A stretch of DNA of 64,000 nt. It comes from Heterocephalus glaber (Eukaryota > Chordata > Mammalia > Rodentia > Bathyergidae). Shown here piece by piece: positions 22,390 through 34,388 of this stretch (the stretch's first letter is position 1; the number at the start of each line of letters is the position of its first letter). The notes under the pieces were generated by a model. It had not been told where the DNA came from. It worked only from the letters and a program-made list of their open reading frames with translations, and did no database searches. The position numbers were made by a program, and so were the translations under genes. Location of the stretch: the NCBI RefSeq assembly GCF_000247695.1, contig NW_004624743.1, positions 11,179,744 through 11,243,743 of the forward strand, given 5' to 3'.

Positions 22390-24795
22390 ATATTTTTATT
22401 GGTCAATTTATTTGTCTGCATGATCTGTTCATTGCTAAAACTTGCTTTTTCCTTACCATTATTGTTTTGGAGTACATCTCTCCCTTAGGTTTGTAAATAT
22501 TAGCTTTATACTTTTGAGTGCCCCAAAAGTGGGTTCACATCTATTCAGAATGGTTATTTCCTGTTACTGAAGTTTGATTCTTTATCATTATATAATGACT
22601 TTTGTCTCCTTTTTGCTGATCAATTTAATGTCTATTTTATATAAGTAAGCTTTCTCCTGCTTTCTATTGGATTCAGTATCTTATTCAATCCTTTTAGCCT
22701 GTGTACTTAGATATGAAACAAGTTTCTTGTAAGTCATAGCTGGATCTTGTTTATACCTTTAGTTATCTTATATCTTTAATCAGAGAATTTAATACATTAA
22801 CAATAAAAATAGCTATTGATGGGTAAGCTCTTTCTATACCTATGGTGTAAATTGTTTTCTATTTTTATTGTAGTTCCTTTATTTTTCTCTTGTAGTTTTC
22901 CTTTTAAATTCATGAATTATTGTAGTATTGTTTTTATTTCTTGTTTATTACATTTGCTTTGCTTAATATAGATTTTTCCCTTATAGCTACCATGAAGTTT
23001 AGTGAAAACATCTGTGACTATAGCAAAGTATTTTGAGATGATAGCAACCTAGCATGTTTATGAAGATAAGAAAAAGAAGTAGAAAAAATACACTAATAAA
23101 AAATTCACTTACAATCCACTTCTCTCCACATTTTCAATTTTGATGTCCTACTTCATATTTTTATCATTTCTTAATATTAATGTATTTATATCTTAATATC
23201 TAATGTATTTATTACTATTTTAATGGTTCTGTTTTTGTCTTAATACTAAAGATATGAATGGTTTGCATACCATGTTTCCAATGTTAGAGATTTCTGAATT
23301 TGTAGAGACATTCACACCATTGATTGATACCTTCTGATATTCTTTTCTTCTTACTCATTAACATCTTTTTCTTTTTGGTTGAGGAAGTACCTGTAATATT
23401 TCTTGTAGGACAGTTCTGATGGAGATGCACTCATTCTGCTTTCATTTTTCTGGACAGCTGTGGGGGGTACAGGAGTTCTGGTTGGGAGCCCCTTCTGCCT
23501 TCCAGTAATGTGAAAATATCATGGTACTCTCTCCAGGCCCTAAGGTTTCTGTTGGGGGAACTGGGCCATTCCCATGTGCTACTTATTTCTATTCTCTTGC
23601 TGCTTTGAGAATCTTTTCTTCCTTTTCACCTTTCCCTGCCTGATTATAATTTGTGTTTGAAAGATTTTGAGATGAATCTGGCTGTGACCTTTGACCTTGA
23701 TGTACCTGGATATTTGTATCCTTTTATTAGTCTGAAGAGTTTTCTCTTATTTTTTTGAATAAGCCTCCTATCATTTTGGTAATATTTGCCCTTTTAATTT
23801 TGTTCCAAAGTTCTCATAAGCTTTTTAAAATTTCCTTTCTTCTCCTTTGACTATATATTTTCAAATGCTCTCTTTGAGCTCCCTAATTTTTTTTTTTTTT
23901 TGATACTGGGGATCGAACTCGGGTCCTTGCACTTGCACAGCAGGCAGCAAAACTACTGAGCTAAATCCCTGGCCCTAATTTTTTGGTTTTATGTACCTAC
24001 TATAGTCATCTCCAATTGTTTTTAATTTTCCTTATTATATTTTTCAGTTCAAAGATTTCTACTTGATCTCTTAAAATTCCTTCAATCTCTTAAGTTTCTC
24101 AATTACAATATTGAATCATTTCTTTATGTTTTCTAGAAGCTCATGGATTTTCCTTTAAAATATGTTTTCCGTTCTGTCTCTGAGTGCTCTCCTATACTCA
24201 TGACTATGTAGACTGTTCTAGCACCTTATTTAGAACATTAATCAAGCTCACGATTTCCTGAATATTCTTGGATTCTTGGTGTACAACACACTCTGGAAAC
24301 TGAAGAAGTAGATATCTGGGCCAGTCTTGCCAGAAATTCTAAGCAGACTGTTTATTTTTTCTGAACCTGCTGTTCTTTCAGCTGTTTCAGCACTAAATGA
24401 TGCCTCAGTCCAGGTTTGCCACAAGTCTGCTGGTGGTGGGCTGTGGCTGTCTTGGCCCAGATACCTTATCTGCAGACTTGCACCTGGATACCGCTGGATC
24501 CTGCCTAGCTCTGAGCAGTACCGCCATGGATGAGCAAGCCCCAGGCTTGTTCCCACCTCCTTTTGCTTTCCCCAAGCAGATACTCTTACTATGATACAGT
24601 GCCTGGGATTGGCAGAGGAATGGGGTGTCCAGTCCTGTTGTAGTCAATGTCACATTGCTGTGTCATACCCTGAGCACACAGCCTGCCATGCCCAGCACAG
24701 CGTAGCAGCCCCAAGGACCACACAGGGCTGGGAAGCTAACTGCTCAGGTGGACTCATGGTCCGAGACCACTGCAACCAGCCGGTAATGTGATCCA
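22390..24795 (-). mobile_element. Old L1 5' region, antisense
   Basis: The plus strand matches the reverse complement of the 5' region of old mammalian L1: TTATCATTATATAATGAC near 22582, AATGTCTATTTTATATAAG near 22629, GTTTCTTGTAAGTCATAGCT near 22721 and TCTTGTAGGACAGTTCTGAT near 23401. It ends in a GC-richer part at 24390-24790, as expected for the L1 5' UTR on the right-hand side. Open frames at 24248-24794 on both strands lie in this GC-rich stretch and are not genes. An ID SINE interrupts it near 23887. Confidence 0.6.
23881..23984 (-). mobile_element. ID SINE
   Basis: On minus the body (about 23887-23975) reads GGGCCAGGGATTTAGCTCAG, then GAGTTCGATCCCCAGTATC and poly(A). CTAATTTTTT occurs on both sides, compatible with a short T-rich target-site duplication, though overlap with the SINE's own ends makes the exact length unclear. 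Confidence 0.92.
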
Positions 24796-26060
24796 GTGTT
24801 CTCTGATGTATTTTTAATTTATTTGTGTTTATAATTCAAGTGGTCTCTTGCAGACAACACACAGTTTTCCTGAGTGTTTGATCTACTTTGTCGATGTCTG
24901 TTTTCTTTAGTGTATTGGATTTGTACCTTCCACCTTTACCAGCATTAATCTAGTTGGCTTAATATTGACCACATTTTCAGCTACTTTTATTCATTGCATG
25001 TATTCCTTGCTTTTCTTTTAAAATATTCCCATTTTTCTTCCTTTTCTACATTTTTGTTGATTACTTTGCATTATTACATTTTTCTTTTCTCTTTTAGCAT
25101 ATTCATTATCCCCAAACAAAACAAAATAAAAGTTTTGGCAGTTGTGTTTCATTCAGTTTGCAATAGATATTGGAACTAAGGCAAGTCTACTTTCAAATAA
25201 CAATATAATGCATTCTGGCTAGCGCCTTGAACCAGAGTACGACAATCCCAGTTGCCTTAAACCAGATCATTCCCAATTCAACCCTAATCCCTCCGACTGA
25301 TGTCATTCCTATCACCTACCTATTATAGCATCCACTAATTATGCAACATACTGTTGCTATTAGTTTTTGAACCCAGATAATTACCTGTTAGATTAACTAG
25401 TAATAAGAAAAACAAAATAGTGTATTTTACATTTATTTATTCATTGTTGAACATTTTCATTTTTATTATATAGACTTGATGTTTTCTTTTTCTTTAGAGA
25501 ACTTTCTGAATTTGCTCAAAGCAGTCTTGGAAATGTCTGTGCTCAGATTTGGTTCAGCTGAGAAAGTATTTCTCTTTCACTTTTGGTGACTGAATCTGGG
25601 ATTTTATGTTGAGATTTTTCTTTCAACAGTTCAAATATTTTACAATATTCTCTTATTGCTTACACTATTTCGATAAAACAGTCAGTGTGAATTTTATCAT
25701 TTCTTCTGCTATGGGAAAAGATTTTTTTCACCTACTTTGGTCTCTTTTAAGATTTTGTTAGTGTGCTTGGTTTTCTGCAGTTTAAAAATGATATGATTAA
25801 GTTTAGTTTGAATATCTATATCTATATATGTATGTATATATGTATGTGCATCCATGAAATTTGGTTTGATGTCTTCCATTAATTTTGTAAAAATTTCCAG
25901 CCATTATTACCTTGAACATTTTTCTGTTCCTTTTCTACTTTTCTGTTCTCTTATATTCTCAAGATGATATGACTTAATTTTGCCATTCTCCCGCAGTTTC
26001 TGTGTATTCTAATATATTCTCAATATTTTTTTCTTTTTGCATATATGTTCAGGAAATTTC
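24796..26060 (-). mobile_element. Second old L1 5' region, antisense
   Basis: After the GC-rich block the same kind of antisense L1 5' sequence starts again: GTGGTCTCTTGCAGACAACA near 24840, and TCATTTCTTCTGCTATGGG near 25699, followed by ATTAATTTTGTAAAAATTTC near 25879. It lies in the same orientation as the copy at 22390-24795. Divergence is high, so it could be one rearranged element rather than two. Confidence 0.45.
25812..25851. repeat. (TATATG)n-like microsatellite
   Basis: Alternating ATCTAT, TATATG and TATG units over about 40 bp. Confidence 0.85.
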
Positions 26061-26109
26061 ACTAACACAAAGTACTTGTGCCTATGAATCGACAAGCAAA
26101 GAGCCTTTA

Positions 26110-26410
26110 TCAGGTGCCATTAATTACATTAAGATGCAGTCATTCTGGAGCAGTTCCCTAATCCAGGAAGGCTTGTGTCTTCACAAAAGTTGGACACCAA
26201 GTCAGGTGCACAAGAGCAGCATCTAAGATTCATTGTCTGCTAATATAAGACAAGGAACTCACAGAAGCTACAAGAGAGGCCTGGAAAAACCCATCTTTAG
26301 TCTCTTCAGAAGGGTTATGATTCCACTGACACTTTGACCTTGTACTTCTAGCCTTCAGCTTGTGGAGAAATTACATTGTTTTTCGTCTCCAAGTATCCAA
26401 TATTGATAAA
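26110..26410 (+). mobile_element. MaLR/ERVL-type LTR remnant
   Basis: The order of diverged words fits a MaLR (MLT1-like) LTR: TTAAGATGCAGTCATTCTGG, then CCCTAATCCAGG, AAGCTACAAGAGAGGCCTGG near 26265, ACTTTGACCTTGTACTTC near 26332, and AGCCTTCAGCTTGTGGAG near 26350. The polyadenylation-site region is eroded. The boundaries are approximate. Confidence 0.6.
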
Positions 26411-26812
26411 TACTCTATATGCAATTAGAAATAATGTTTATCTGTAGTAGTTAGATATGACATATTGTACATGTCAGTTACATTGGGTTAACCAAATGAT
26501 CTGCACCCTGTATACTGTGTGTCTGCATATAAGTTACTCAAAAATGTGCCAATATTTCCTTTTCTAATTATGGATTTGCCAACTTCTAATTTCAGTCCTG
26601 AAATTGTTTAATTTTCTCCTTATTTTATTCTTAAATGCAGTTCTAAACCTGCCCCTGTCTCAGTGACACTTTCTAAGTATATTATTTTCCTTTAAAAGTT
26701 ATTGTATGCTTTTCTGAAAAGCTACTCACACCAATATTAGCAAAGCAATGTAGTTTGCTTTTGGCCAGTGTCTGCACTATCTTTTTCTACTCATTGACAT
26801 TTACTCTATCAG

Positions 26813-27229
26813 TTAAATATGAAGCATCACTCAAAAACTAATGTATTGAGGGTTTAATTGCCAGTACATCAGGGTTCAGAGATGGAGCCAGGAGGATTCA
26901 TCTATTTATGAATTCTTAGTTGAATGGGGTGTGGAGATGGGGCCCAGTCAGAGTAGGAAGGGCAGCAAGCTATGCTGCTGCTGGGTGTGTTTTCTCAAGG
27001 CCCCTTCCTGCCTATCTGCTTTCTCACTGTCTCTGCTTCCTGAGTACCCTGAGGTGAGCAGCTTTCTCTGCCACCCTCTCCCACTGTGATGTTTCTGCAT
27101 CATCATAGGCCTAAAGGCAATGAAGTCAGGTGACCATGGACTAAACCTCTGAAATTGCAAGCTATACTAAATCTTTCCTTCTCTGAATAATTTTTTTTCC
27201 ATTTGTAACAGCAACCCAAAAACTAACAT
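26813..27229 (+). mobile_element. MaLR LTR
   Basis: This follows the MaLR LTR layout from AATATGAAGCATCACTCAAA at the 5' end, through GAGGTGAGCAGCTTTCTCTG near 27050, CCATGGACTAAACCTCTGAA near 27134 and the eroded AATAAA region (ACTAAATCTTTCCTTCTC), to GTAACAGCAACCCAAAAACT near the 3' end. No internal retroviral sequence adjoins it, so it is a solo LTR or the remains of one. Confidence 0.75.
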
Positions 27230-27530
27230 ATCATCTATATATTTTGTATAATGTTGGTCTCTTTTAATTCAGCCCTAATTCTTTTTTCTATGAATTTTGA
27301 CTACTGCTATGTTTTACAGTTAACATAATCTCTGATAATATATTTACTTTAAAGACTAACATCTCACTATTAGTTTTATAACTGGTAGACAGGAGTGTCA
27401 GCCACTTAAGTCTGCTTATCTCCTTCTTTGCATTTTTGTACCAACATATTCATAGCTTGTAGGGATTTGAACACAAGCATTTTTCTGGGGGATCTTTCAC
27501 AATGATATTTGAAGGATGGATCATTGCAGT

Positions 27531-28095
27531 TGTACTGGTTAGGGTTCTCTCTAGATGAACAGAATCAATAGAAAATATATGTACAATTGTGCAAGGGGAT
27601 TTTTTTAGGTAGATTTATAGGGTCAGAGGTGGAAGACTCTGCAGTGGCCTCCTGGGTGCTGAAGAGCCAGAGGATCCAGTAGCTTCTCACCACAAGAAGA
27701 AAGAGTTCACAGAACAGGTATCAAGAATGAAGCCTCAGTCCAAATGAGAAGGTCTGGAGGTGCACTGTGGAGCTGCTGAGATGAGTCTCCACTGAAAAGC
27801 TGAAGAGCCTGAAGACTGAAGTTTGAAGGCCATGGCAGCAAAAGCCAAGTTGGCTAACACAAAATGGAGCTGCTCAAAAACACAGTCCAACTACCTTCTT
27901 CCCTTTATTCCATCCAGGCAGTTGTTGGTGCCCATGGATGGGCGCCACCCACCGCCAGGTTGGGTCTCTTGTCCCTCACTTTGCTGACTTGAACACCAAT
28001 CATCTCTGGAACCACCCCACAGACATACCTGGAACAGTGCTTAACTAATCTGTGAGGCTTTTCTCACTGTAGTCAAGTATGCCCGGAGGCAGGAA
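27531..28095 (-). mobile_element. ERVL-type LTR, antisense
   Basis: The left edge TGTACTGGTTAGGGTTCTCT is the reverse complement of an MLT2-like 3' end (AGAACCCTAACCAGTACA). A TATA-like element and the rest of the LTR run to about 28090, where TGTAGTCAAGTATG is the reverse complement of the 5' part with its GACTACA motif. A GC-rich inverted repeat lies at 27935-27961 within it. The family name is a guess from memory; the LTR character is better supported. Confidence 0.6.
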
Positions 28096-29040
28096 GCCTT
28101 ATTAACTGATGGCTCTACCTGCTGCCTTCCTGGGTATGCCTCACATTTGCCCCATGTCAGTGCTTTCTTCAGCAGACCATGATCTGTGGAGAGTGATCCA
28201 CATTCATTGGAAAATTGCGGTTTAAAAACTCCTCACTCACCACTTCATTAGACATAAACCATATGTCATAAACTGAATCTATTGTCCAGAAACTATTCCT
28301 GTCTTTATATCCCTCCAATTTATCCTTTGTCAGGGATCCTCCTCCCAAAAAGCCCTACTTCCAAATTAGTCTTGGTATTTACTTCTCAAAGAAGTTGAAC
28401 TAACACTCTACCTTTGATTTAATCTCACATCTGCAAATATCGATGTCTATATATTTTTCACCATCTACTAGCATGTCCAGTCATCAATTAGTTGGAGGAA
28501 TTGCATATTGTAATAGGTTACTTAAGAAGGGACCCCTTGTACAAAGTCTCAGAGCTCCTGCACGTTTAAAACAGCTAATCAGCTGTTCTGATTGATATTT
28601 GGAGAGGAAATCTTCGGTGGTTAAATTGTGCATGCTTCTTTTTCTTTCATGTCTGTGCATGTGTTTTAATTATTGCTTTGTTGATTTCTTGCATTGTATA
28701 TGGTTTGACAATGTCTGGTGAATTTTATGCTTTTCTGTATCTATGGTCTTTGATTTTTTTGATTGGGGGACTTTGAAAGCCATAGGTCATTTTTTCCTTT
28801 TATTATTAAAATCACTGAAGCTAAGTTTGATTTGATACTCAATAAGACATGAATAGGTAGATTAAGATCTTCCATTCTTTAAAGAATAATTTTCTGATTT
28901 AAAAAAATAAATATTACACAGTCCCCATTGATTTATTTGTCTTCAGAGACTCTGACAATACCTAAGACTTTTTTTTTCTAAATTCAATGTCAATTGCTTT
29001 CTCTCATACTCACTATTTGTTCGTTTATTTTTGTTTTGTG
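28096..29040. other. Noncoding sequence, nothing firmly recognised
   Basis: The first part (to about 28400) is less AT-rich and may belong to the LTR neighbourhood. The remainder is T-rich. No gene or RNA is supported. Confidence 0.3.
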
Positions 29041-29203
29041 TTTGTTTTATGATACTGGGTATTGAACCCAGGACTTCTGGACTGAGCTAAATCCCAGTAT
29101 TTTTTATTTTGAGACAGTGTCTTACTAAGTTGCCCTGACTGGCCTCGAATTTGAGATCCTCTGGCCTCGGCCTCCTGAGAGCTTAGCTTTTGCACTGGGC
29201 TCC
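29041..29203 (-). mobile_element. B1-dID dimeric SINE
   Basis: On the plus strand the reversed ID half (GATACTGGGTATTGAACCCA, then GGACTGAGCTAAATCC) comes first. It is followed by the reversed B1 half (GAGACAGTGTCTTACTAAGT, TGGCCTCGAATTTGAG, CGGCCTCCTGAGAGCT). The ID half has lost its middle part, so the dimer is shorter than its relatives at 42311 and 53247. Confidence 0.85.
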
Positions 29204-30584
29204 TCACATTCCTTTGACTTGATCTAGTCACAAGTTATTCACTTTCTTACTTTTTAATGTTTTTCTTGAATGGATTTCATTATTGAATTATTCTTTGGAG
29301 ATCTTACAATTAATATTCATTTATGCTATTATTTTATCTTTCTCTTTTTATCAGAAGTACCTCAACTTAGTTTTTACTTCCCCTAGCTTTTGTTGCTTTT
29401 CTTATTTTTTTAAATTTTCAAAGCAAGATGTTAAATTTTTCTTGTACTCCAAAACTGACCTGATTAGGTAGGCTGTAGATTTTCTCTGCTTGCATTGTTG
29501 ATGCTGTTTGATGGCAAAGGGATCATCGGCTGAATTGTATTTTTTTTTTCTATCTGCTTTCCTTGTACAGTCATTTTAAATTGATGGCTGTGGATTGCAT
29601 CTCTATTTCTATGTCTAAACCCTAAATAATTGATGGTCTTTATAAGATGGATCTTAAATTTCTCCTCTCTCCACTTTATTTCTATTGTGTGCAGTTTCCA
29701 AAGGCCATCCCTCCTTTACTTTTAACTTTCGCCCCGCCCCCCACCCCCCATATTCCTTTCCAAGGAACTGCCTCATGATCCATGCGCCTTTGAGTTCCTT
29801 TGCTGTGCGCAGTACTTTCCTCTTAGAGAAGTGTGGATCTCTCTTTCCTGATGGTGGCTTTCGATCAATCATGGACCTCTCATTGAGGCTTATTTTTTCA
29901 AGATATCCCCAAACTACTCTTGCTTTCCATGTTGGCCTTCAATAAAATGTGCTTGGTGACTTATTAAATTAGGGTTTTATTTTTTCCTTTTGTGTAATAT
30001 AAGTTTTAGTTTCTTCTTTGCCTTCTGCTTATAATGAGAATGCAGATGTTATTTTGTCTGACTTATTTTTCTTCGAATACACTTATCATATGCTGGAATA
30101 CTAGATGTACCACTAGTAAATATCTTCATGAGTATTTTACTGGAATGATATTTTGCACACTTCCCCCTAACACACTTACTTCTACCAGCCATATAATCTT
30201 CCTGTGTTTCATCCTTTCTCTTTTTCTATCTTCCTACAATTCTTCTGTAAATATTTTCTCTTTGATATAGTTCTCTCATTGCCAATATTTTATACCTCCA
30301 TATACATAACATGACTGCTTCTCAGATTTGTTGCTTTATGACCATAGATTCATCAAATACTATCCTCTAGGATACAAAAGGTCATTACATGGAAATGCCA
30401 TGAAGTTAGCATCATAGTAGGTAGCAAAAGTCTTCTGTCTAGAGCATGTCATACAAAATAATATTTTTTACATTATACTCATTGAATACAAAATTTCCAA
30501 GATTCACTGGAAAGTGGATATCTTTAGTTCAATTCTTTTTGATGAAGAAGTTGAAGTACATGTTTATAGAACCTTCTTAACAGT
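29204..30584. other. Noncoding, with an unassigned GC-richer block
   Basis: Mostly T-rich and unassigned. At 29685-29955 the composition changes: a C-rich tract (CCCCGCCCCCCACCCCCC at 29731-29748), several CpGs, and a polyadenylation signal (CAATAAAATG near 29940). Open frames on both strands here have no recognised domain. It might be an LTR or a processed pseudogene remnant. Confidence 0.3.
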
Positions 30585-30785
30585 GCTAAATTTTATGCAC
30601 TGTTCTTAGCATGTACTCTTCACTCACAATGTTTTCTTCATTATACGTATGTGAAAATTCATACATGGATTTAAGGAATCACCTAGTGTTTTTCATCTGT
30701 GGTGAATCAGAGAGTTGAACCCATACATCTGTCTCTCAATTCTGTGCTCCAAGCACGGTGCAGTGTTGCTTATCTGACAATTTTT
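30585..30785 (-). mobile_element. MIR SINE
   Basis: The plus strand is a diverged reverse complement of MIR. It shows TGCACTGTTCTTAGCATGTA, then TGGTGAATCAGAGAGTTGAA, CCCATACATCTGTCTCTC and TGCTCCAAGCACGGTGCAGT, in the order expected from the MIR 3' part back to its tRNA-related head. Confidence 0.7.
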
Positions 30786-31211
30786 ATCCAAGAGCTCTTT
30801 TCCTGCTCTCCACCCTCTAATGTCACATCTAGTCAGGCAAATAAAAAATAGCATAAAAGCAAAGGAACGTCTTGAATGGGATGTTGATTACAAGTTTTTT
30901 TTTTCCTTCTAAGTAGGAACCCCAAATATTTATTTAAAAAACCTACACAAGTTACATCCTGCCCAGGAACAAGTAAGTGACAATTGCTGAAAAGGATCTT
31001 TTACTATAATCCAGAGGTTGCAGACAATAATTCATTGGGAAGGATGGGATCCACTTTCTAGAAAGAAAGCTATATTCATGTTGTTATTTTTCTTAAATAT
31101 AAATAGCATTATAAGAAGAGACTGTAAAGCTAATATATGAGAATTGTACTTCTTGACTGAAGAAATTGTGAGGAGAATTATTTCTTCTTCTAAATATTAT
31201 AGATTTCACAA

Positions 31212-31468
31212 ATGTTTCACTTTTTTTTTGGTACTGGAGATTGAACTCGGGACCTTGTGCTGGTGAGACAGGCAGCGGAACCACTGAGATAAATCCCCTG
31301 CTCTGTGTCACATTTTTTCGGACACAGGGTCTCACTATGTAGTCCAGGCTGGCCTTGAACTCATTAGGTAGCAGGCTGGCCTCTAACTCACGGCAGTCCA
31401 CCTGCCTCAGCCTCCCGAGTGCTGGGATTACAGGCCTGCGCCACCATGCTTGGCATGTTTCACATTTT
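31212..31468 (-). mobile_element. B1 SINE with an ID SINE inserted in its tail
   Basis: On the plus strand an ID (31221-31304, minus orientation, with GGTACTGGAGATTGAACTCG) is followed by a B1 (about 31312-31454, minus orientation, with GGTCTCACTATGTAGTCCAG and GCCTCCCGAGTGCTGGGATT). The word ATGTTTCAC flanks the whole unit (31212-31220 and 31455-31463). A third related copy, GTGTCAC, lies between the two SINEs (31305-31311). The simplest reading is that B1 inserted first and the ID then landed at the same site in the B1's T-rich end. Confidence 0.9.
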
Positions 31469-32247
31469 AAATGCTACAAGAGATCTGCTTTTTTCAGAGC
31501 CCTGGAACCTTATAGTAAATTAAGTAGTAGCTGTGCCTTTCTTATTAGGGTCCCAGATGGGAATGGTTTATCCATTACTCCTGCCCCTTCCTCCTTGTTA
31601 CCATGGAAGGTACTTTCCACGTCTTTACTCCACACTGTAATAGTAACAGGGATCCTTATTCAATCATTTCACATCTAAGAATGGATGAGCTACACTTGAA
31701 TCGATTGTCAATTTGTATTATACCCATACAAAATTTCAAGGACAGGAAAGTACAATGTATAAGCAGGGTAACAAAAGGAAAACTTATTTCATCTTAAAGA
31801 CTGAGGAAATTTTAGTATTTACACATTGAAATGACTGTGATATACATATTTAGTTCCTTAATTTGTGAACCTACTGATACTTGATATTTTGCAGATTCTG
31901 CAATAGTAAAAGTCTTTTCCTTATGTAGCAGCTTAACATAGAATTAAATAGGTTTTAAATATTTGAGTCTTCAACATTTAATTATGAAGGGTGCCTTTTA
32001 TTATTTTTTTCTTTGAGGGATCTAGAGTTTCAAAAAATTGCCAACCAACTTCCATTGATTATTTTTCCTATTGTTAAAACTAAATTATGCATATATATAT
32101 ATATATATATATATATCAATAAAATGTTTTGAGTGAAAAATGGGTCAATATAGTGAGCTGACATAATTTTCATCAAAATAAAAGGTATTAACATTTACTT
32201 CACTGTATACTCTTTTAAAAATTCCCACTAAATAATTTAAAAATCGT
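31469..32247. other. Noncoding sequence
   Basis: No gene or clear repeat apart from the (AT)n at 32091-32116. The open frames at 31355-31797 begin inside the SINE or are chance. Confidence 0.35.
32091..32116. repeat. (AT)n microsatellite
   Basis: Thirteen uninterrupted AT units. Confidence 0.95.
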
Positions 32248-32375
32248 TTTTCTTTTTTATTGGTAAATTTTAGATATACATCATGATAGGGAATTTGTAC
32301 CCAAACATGCTATATCTTACTTCTTTTTTTCCCATTCCCCTCCCCTCCCTACAACCCCTTTTCCATAATTTTAAA
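32248..32375 (-). mobile_element. L1 3' tail, antisense
   Basis: TTTTTATTGGTAAATTTTAG, then ATACATCATGATAGGG and a C/T-rich stretch to 32360, is the reverse complement of the lineage-specific L1 terminus seen at 20803-21368. It is truncated within the 3' UTR. Confidence 0.8.
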
Positions 32376-33664
32376 ATCTTGACAAGAATTTACAGGTCCA
32401 CAATTACTAGTCTCAAAATTCATAGACACTCTAGAATTACAGATTTCAACTGCTGTTATAAGTGCGTGAGGGAACTTTTATTTATTTTTCCGTTCTTGTG
32501 GCCCCCTCTCTCCTTGAAAAACATACAATATTTTTCACTGATGCTTTTAATCAAAGAAGTGGTATAAGCATCTGCTCAATTTCAGTGAACATGAAATATC
32601 TGGTTTTTTCAGTCCTTTCCTGTGGTGTTTTTAATGTTTCTGAATTCAAATTAATGCGATTTATCTACAGGGCTCTAAACAGAGAGCAAAACACGTGAGC
32701 AAAATGGAAGTATGAAGGATTTTACATCCTCAGGCCAGTGGCTTATCTATTGGAGCACGTTGAGTCCCTAGCGTAGCACAAAAACACTTGATTTCACTCT
32801 TGCTTCAAAAAGAAATACCTCTGTATAAATGGTCCATGTAGCAATTTGATCATTTACAATTGAGGGGCCACTTTAAACCAGAGTAATACACCCGAGAGAG
32901 TCATGGCTTCCACCAAAAAAGAAATCACAATTGGCTTATGCAGTAGTTTCAGGACCAGAGGGAACAACTTCTTCAGAGAAAAGCCTTAAAGTGAAGTAGC
33001 ATGTTCCACAAAGAACAAAATGTTGCCTTAGAATGAAGAAGTAAGTTTGTTTGCTAAAAGCACAGCCCAGTTTCCTCCAAAAATATTGTGGCAAACTGAT
33101 CTTATTCCACTTCTCCTCATGCTACATTTTCTCCATTTTGACATATAAGGACATGAGGTGAAGCATTCCAGCTATTTTAAAATAAAATGCTGTATTCATC
33201 AAACTAAGCAATGTCCTGTTTTAAAATATACAATGAGGCAATGATAAATGCAAACCATATTTCTAATGTAAAAGTTATTATAGACTCAACCAGGAAAACA
33301 AGGACATTTCCTCGTTTGTAATTGTGTGTGATAATTGAGTCAACCCAAAAGATGTAGCAGAGAAACTTGAAGAACTGGACCTCCAGAATCTTGAATCAAA
33401 ATCAACAGAAGTCCACAGCCAAACGTGAAGGAGAGAGAATGGAATGACTCTTGGGAGATATGTCAATAGCGTTCATTTCTTTGCACAAGTGGCCAACCAC
33501 TAGACAATGGTTAGAATATACCAGATGAAATGAATTGCACATCCAATACCTGCGCCATGTCAGGAAACTCCAGTTCAAATTGTGTACAGAAAGTCCTTCA
33601 CTTACTCAGTAGATTTGTAGAACAAAATTGCCTGCAGTAAATTTCAAGTGATATTTTGAGACAG
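32376..33664. other. Noncoding sequence, no clear repeats
   Basis: Balanced AT-rich sequence without a recognised gene, RNA or repeat. Confidence 0.35.
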
Positions 33665-33790
33665 TGGAGAAGACAAAGAGTTGGAAGCAGATAAATTTGA
33701 ATATTAATTCTAACAATTGACTTTGGATAGATTATTAGCTAACCAAAGCCACAGGTTCTTTTACACTGAAAATGGGACAAACAAAATGTT
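33665..33790 (+). mobile_element. MIR SINE
   Basis: AGTTGGAAGCAGATAAATTT, then TTGACTTTGGATAG, CACAGGTTCTTTTACACTGA and AAAATGGGAC follow the core order of MIR, including the conserved TGTAAAATGGG end of the core in decayed form. Confidence 0.55.
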
Positions 33791-34327
33791 CAGATCCATG
33801 GGGACTTCAAACACACACACACCTACACACATGGATGGACACACAATGTTTATGTACAGTCTCCAACTCTCTCTCTCCTTTTTCTTCTTTCTACATAAAT
33901 TCTAGTTTATTTATAAACTCTAGTGAGATGTGTTTATGGAAAATCCCTTCAGTAAGTGAAATTATTAGAAATATAATGTCAGAGTGGTACCTGATATTCT
34001 GGGTTTGTCACATAGCAGAACTCATACTTCTTGAAAATCTGATGGCAGAGTTTCCTCTGCCATCTCAGGAAATTCCCAACATTCAAATGTTACTATATTA
34101 CAATTCCCCTTTCCATTAGTACATCTGTAGAGAGTATCACAGTGAAACATTTTTTGAAGCTGTATTCTGCAAAAACAGGTATCATGGTTGATTGTAATAT
34201 TTCATATATTCTAGTATTGATATTTTTCCCACCTTGTGGACTGGTGTTTATCCTGCAATCTGCAGCATGTCACAGTCTAATTAGAGGTAATCTTTTTCAC
34301 TTTTATTTTTTATTTTTATCTCTTTGA
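33791..34327. other. Noncoding sequence with a short perfect hairpin
   Basis: Contains a small CA-rich run at 33810-33830 and a perfect 10 bp hairpin at 34041-34064. No gene is supported; the open frame at 33772-34119 crosses simple sequence and has no domain. Confidence 0.35.
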
Positions 34328-34388
34328 GGTATTGGGTTTTGAATGTAGGGCCTTATGCATTCTAAGGAAGCATACTAACAGTAAGTCT
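34328..34388 (-). mobile_element. Possible old ID SINE fragment
   Basis: GAGGTATTGGGTTTTGAATG, then TAGGGCCTTATGCATTCTAA, resembles the reversed ID 3' half (GGTACTGGGGATTGAAC, AGGACCTTGTGCATGC). It is diverged, and the A-box half is lost or unrecognisable. Confidence 0.4.

Noticed and set aside
24248..24794. Cluster of four or more overlapping frames on both strands
   Set aside because: They lie in the GC-rich antisense L1 5' region, where stops are rarer; no protein family is recognised.
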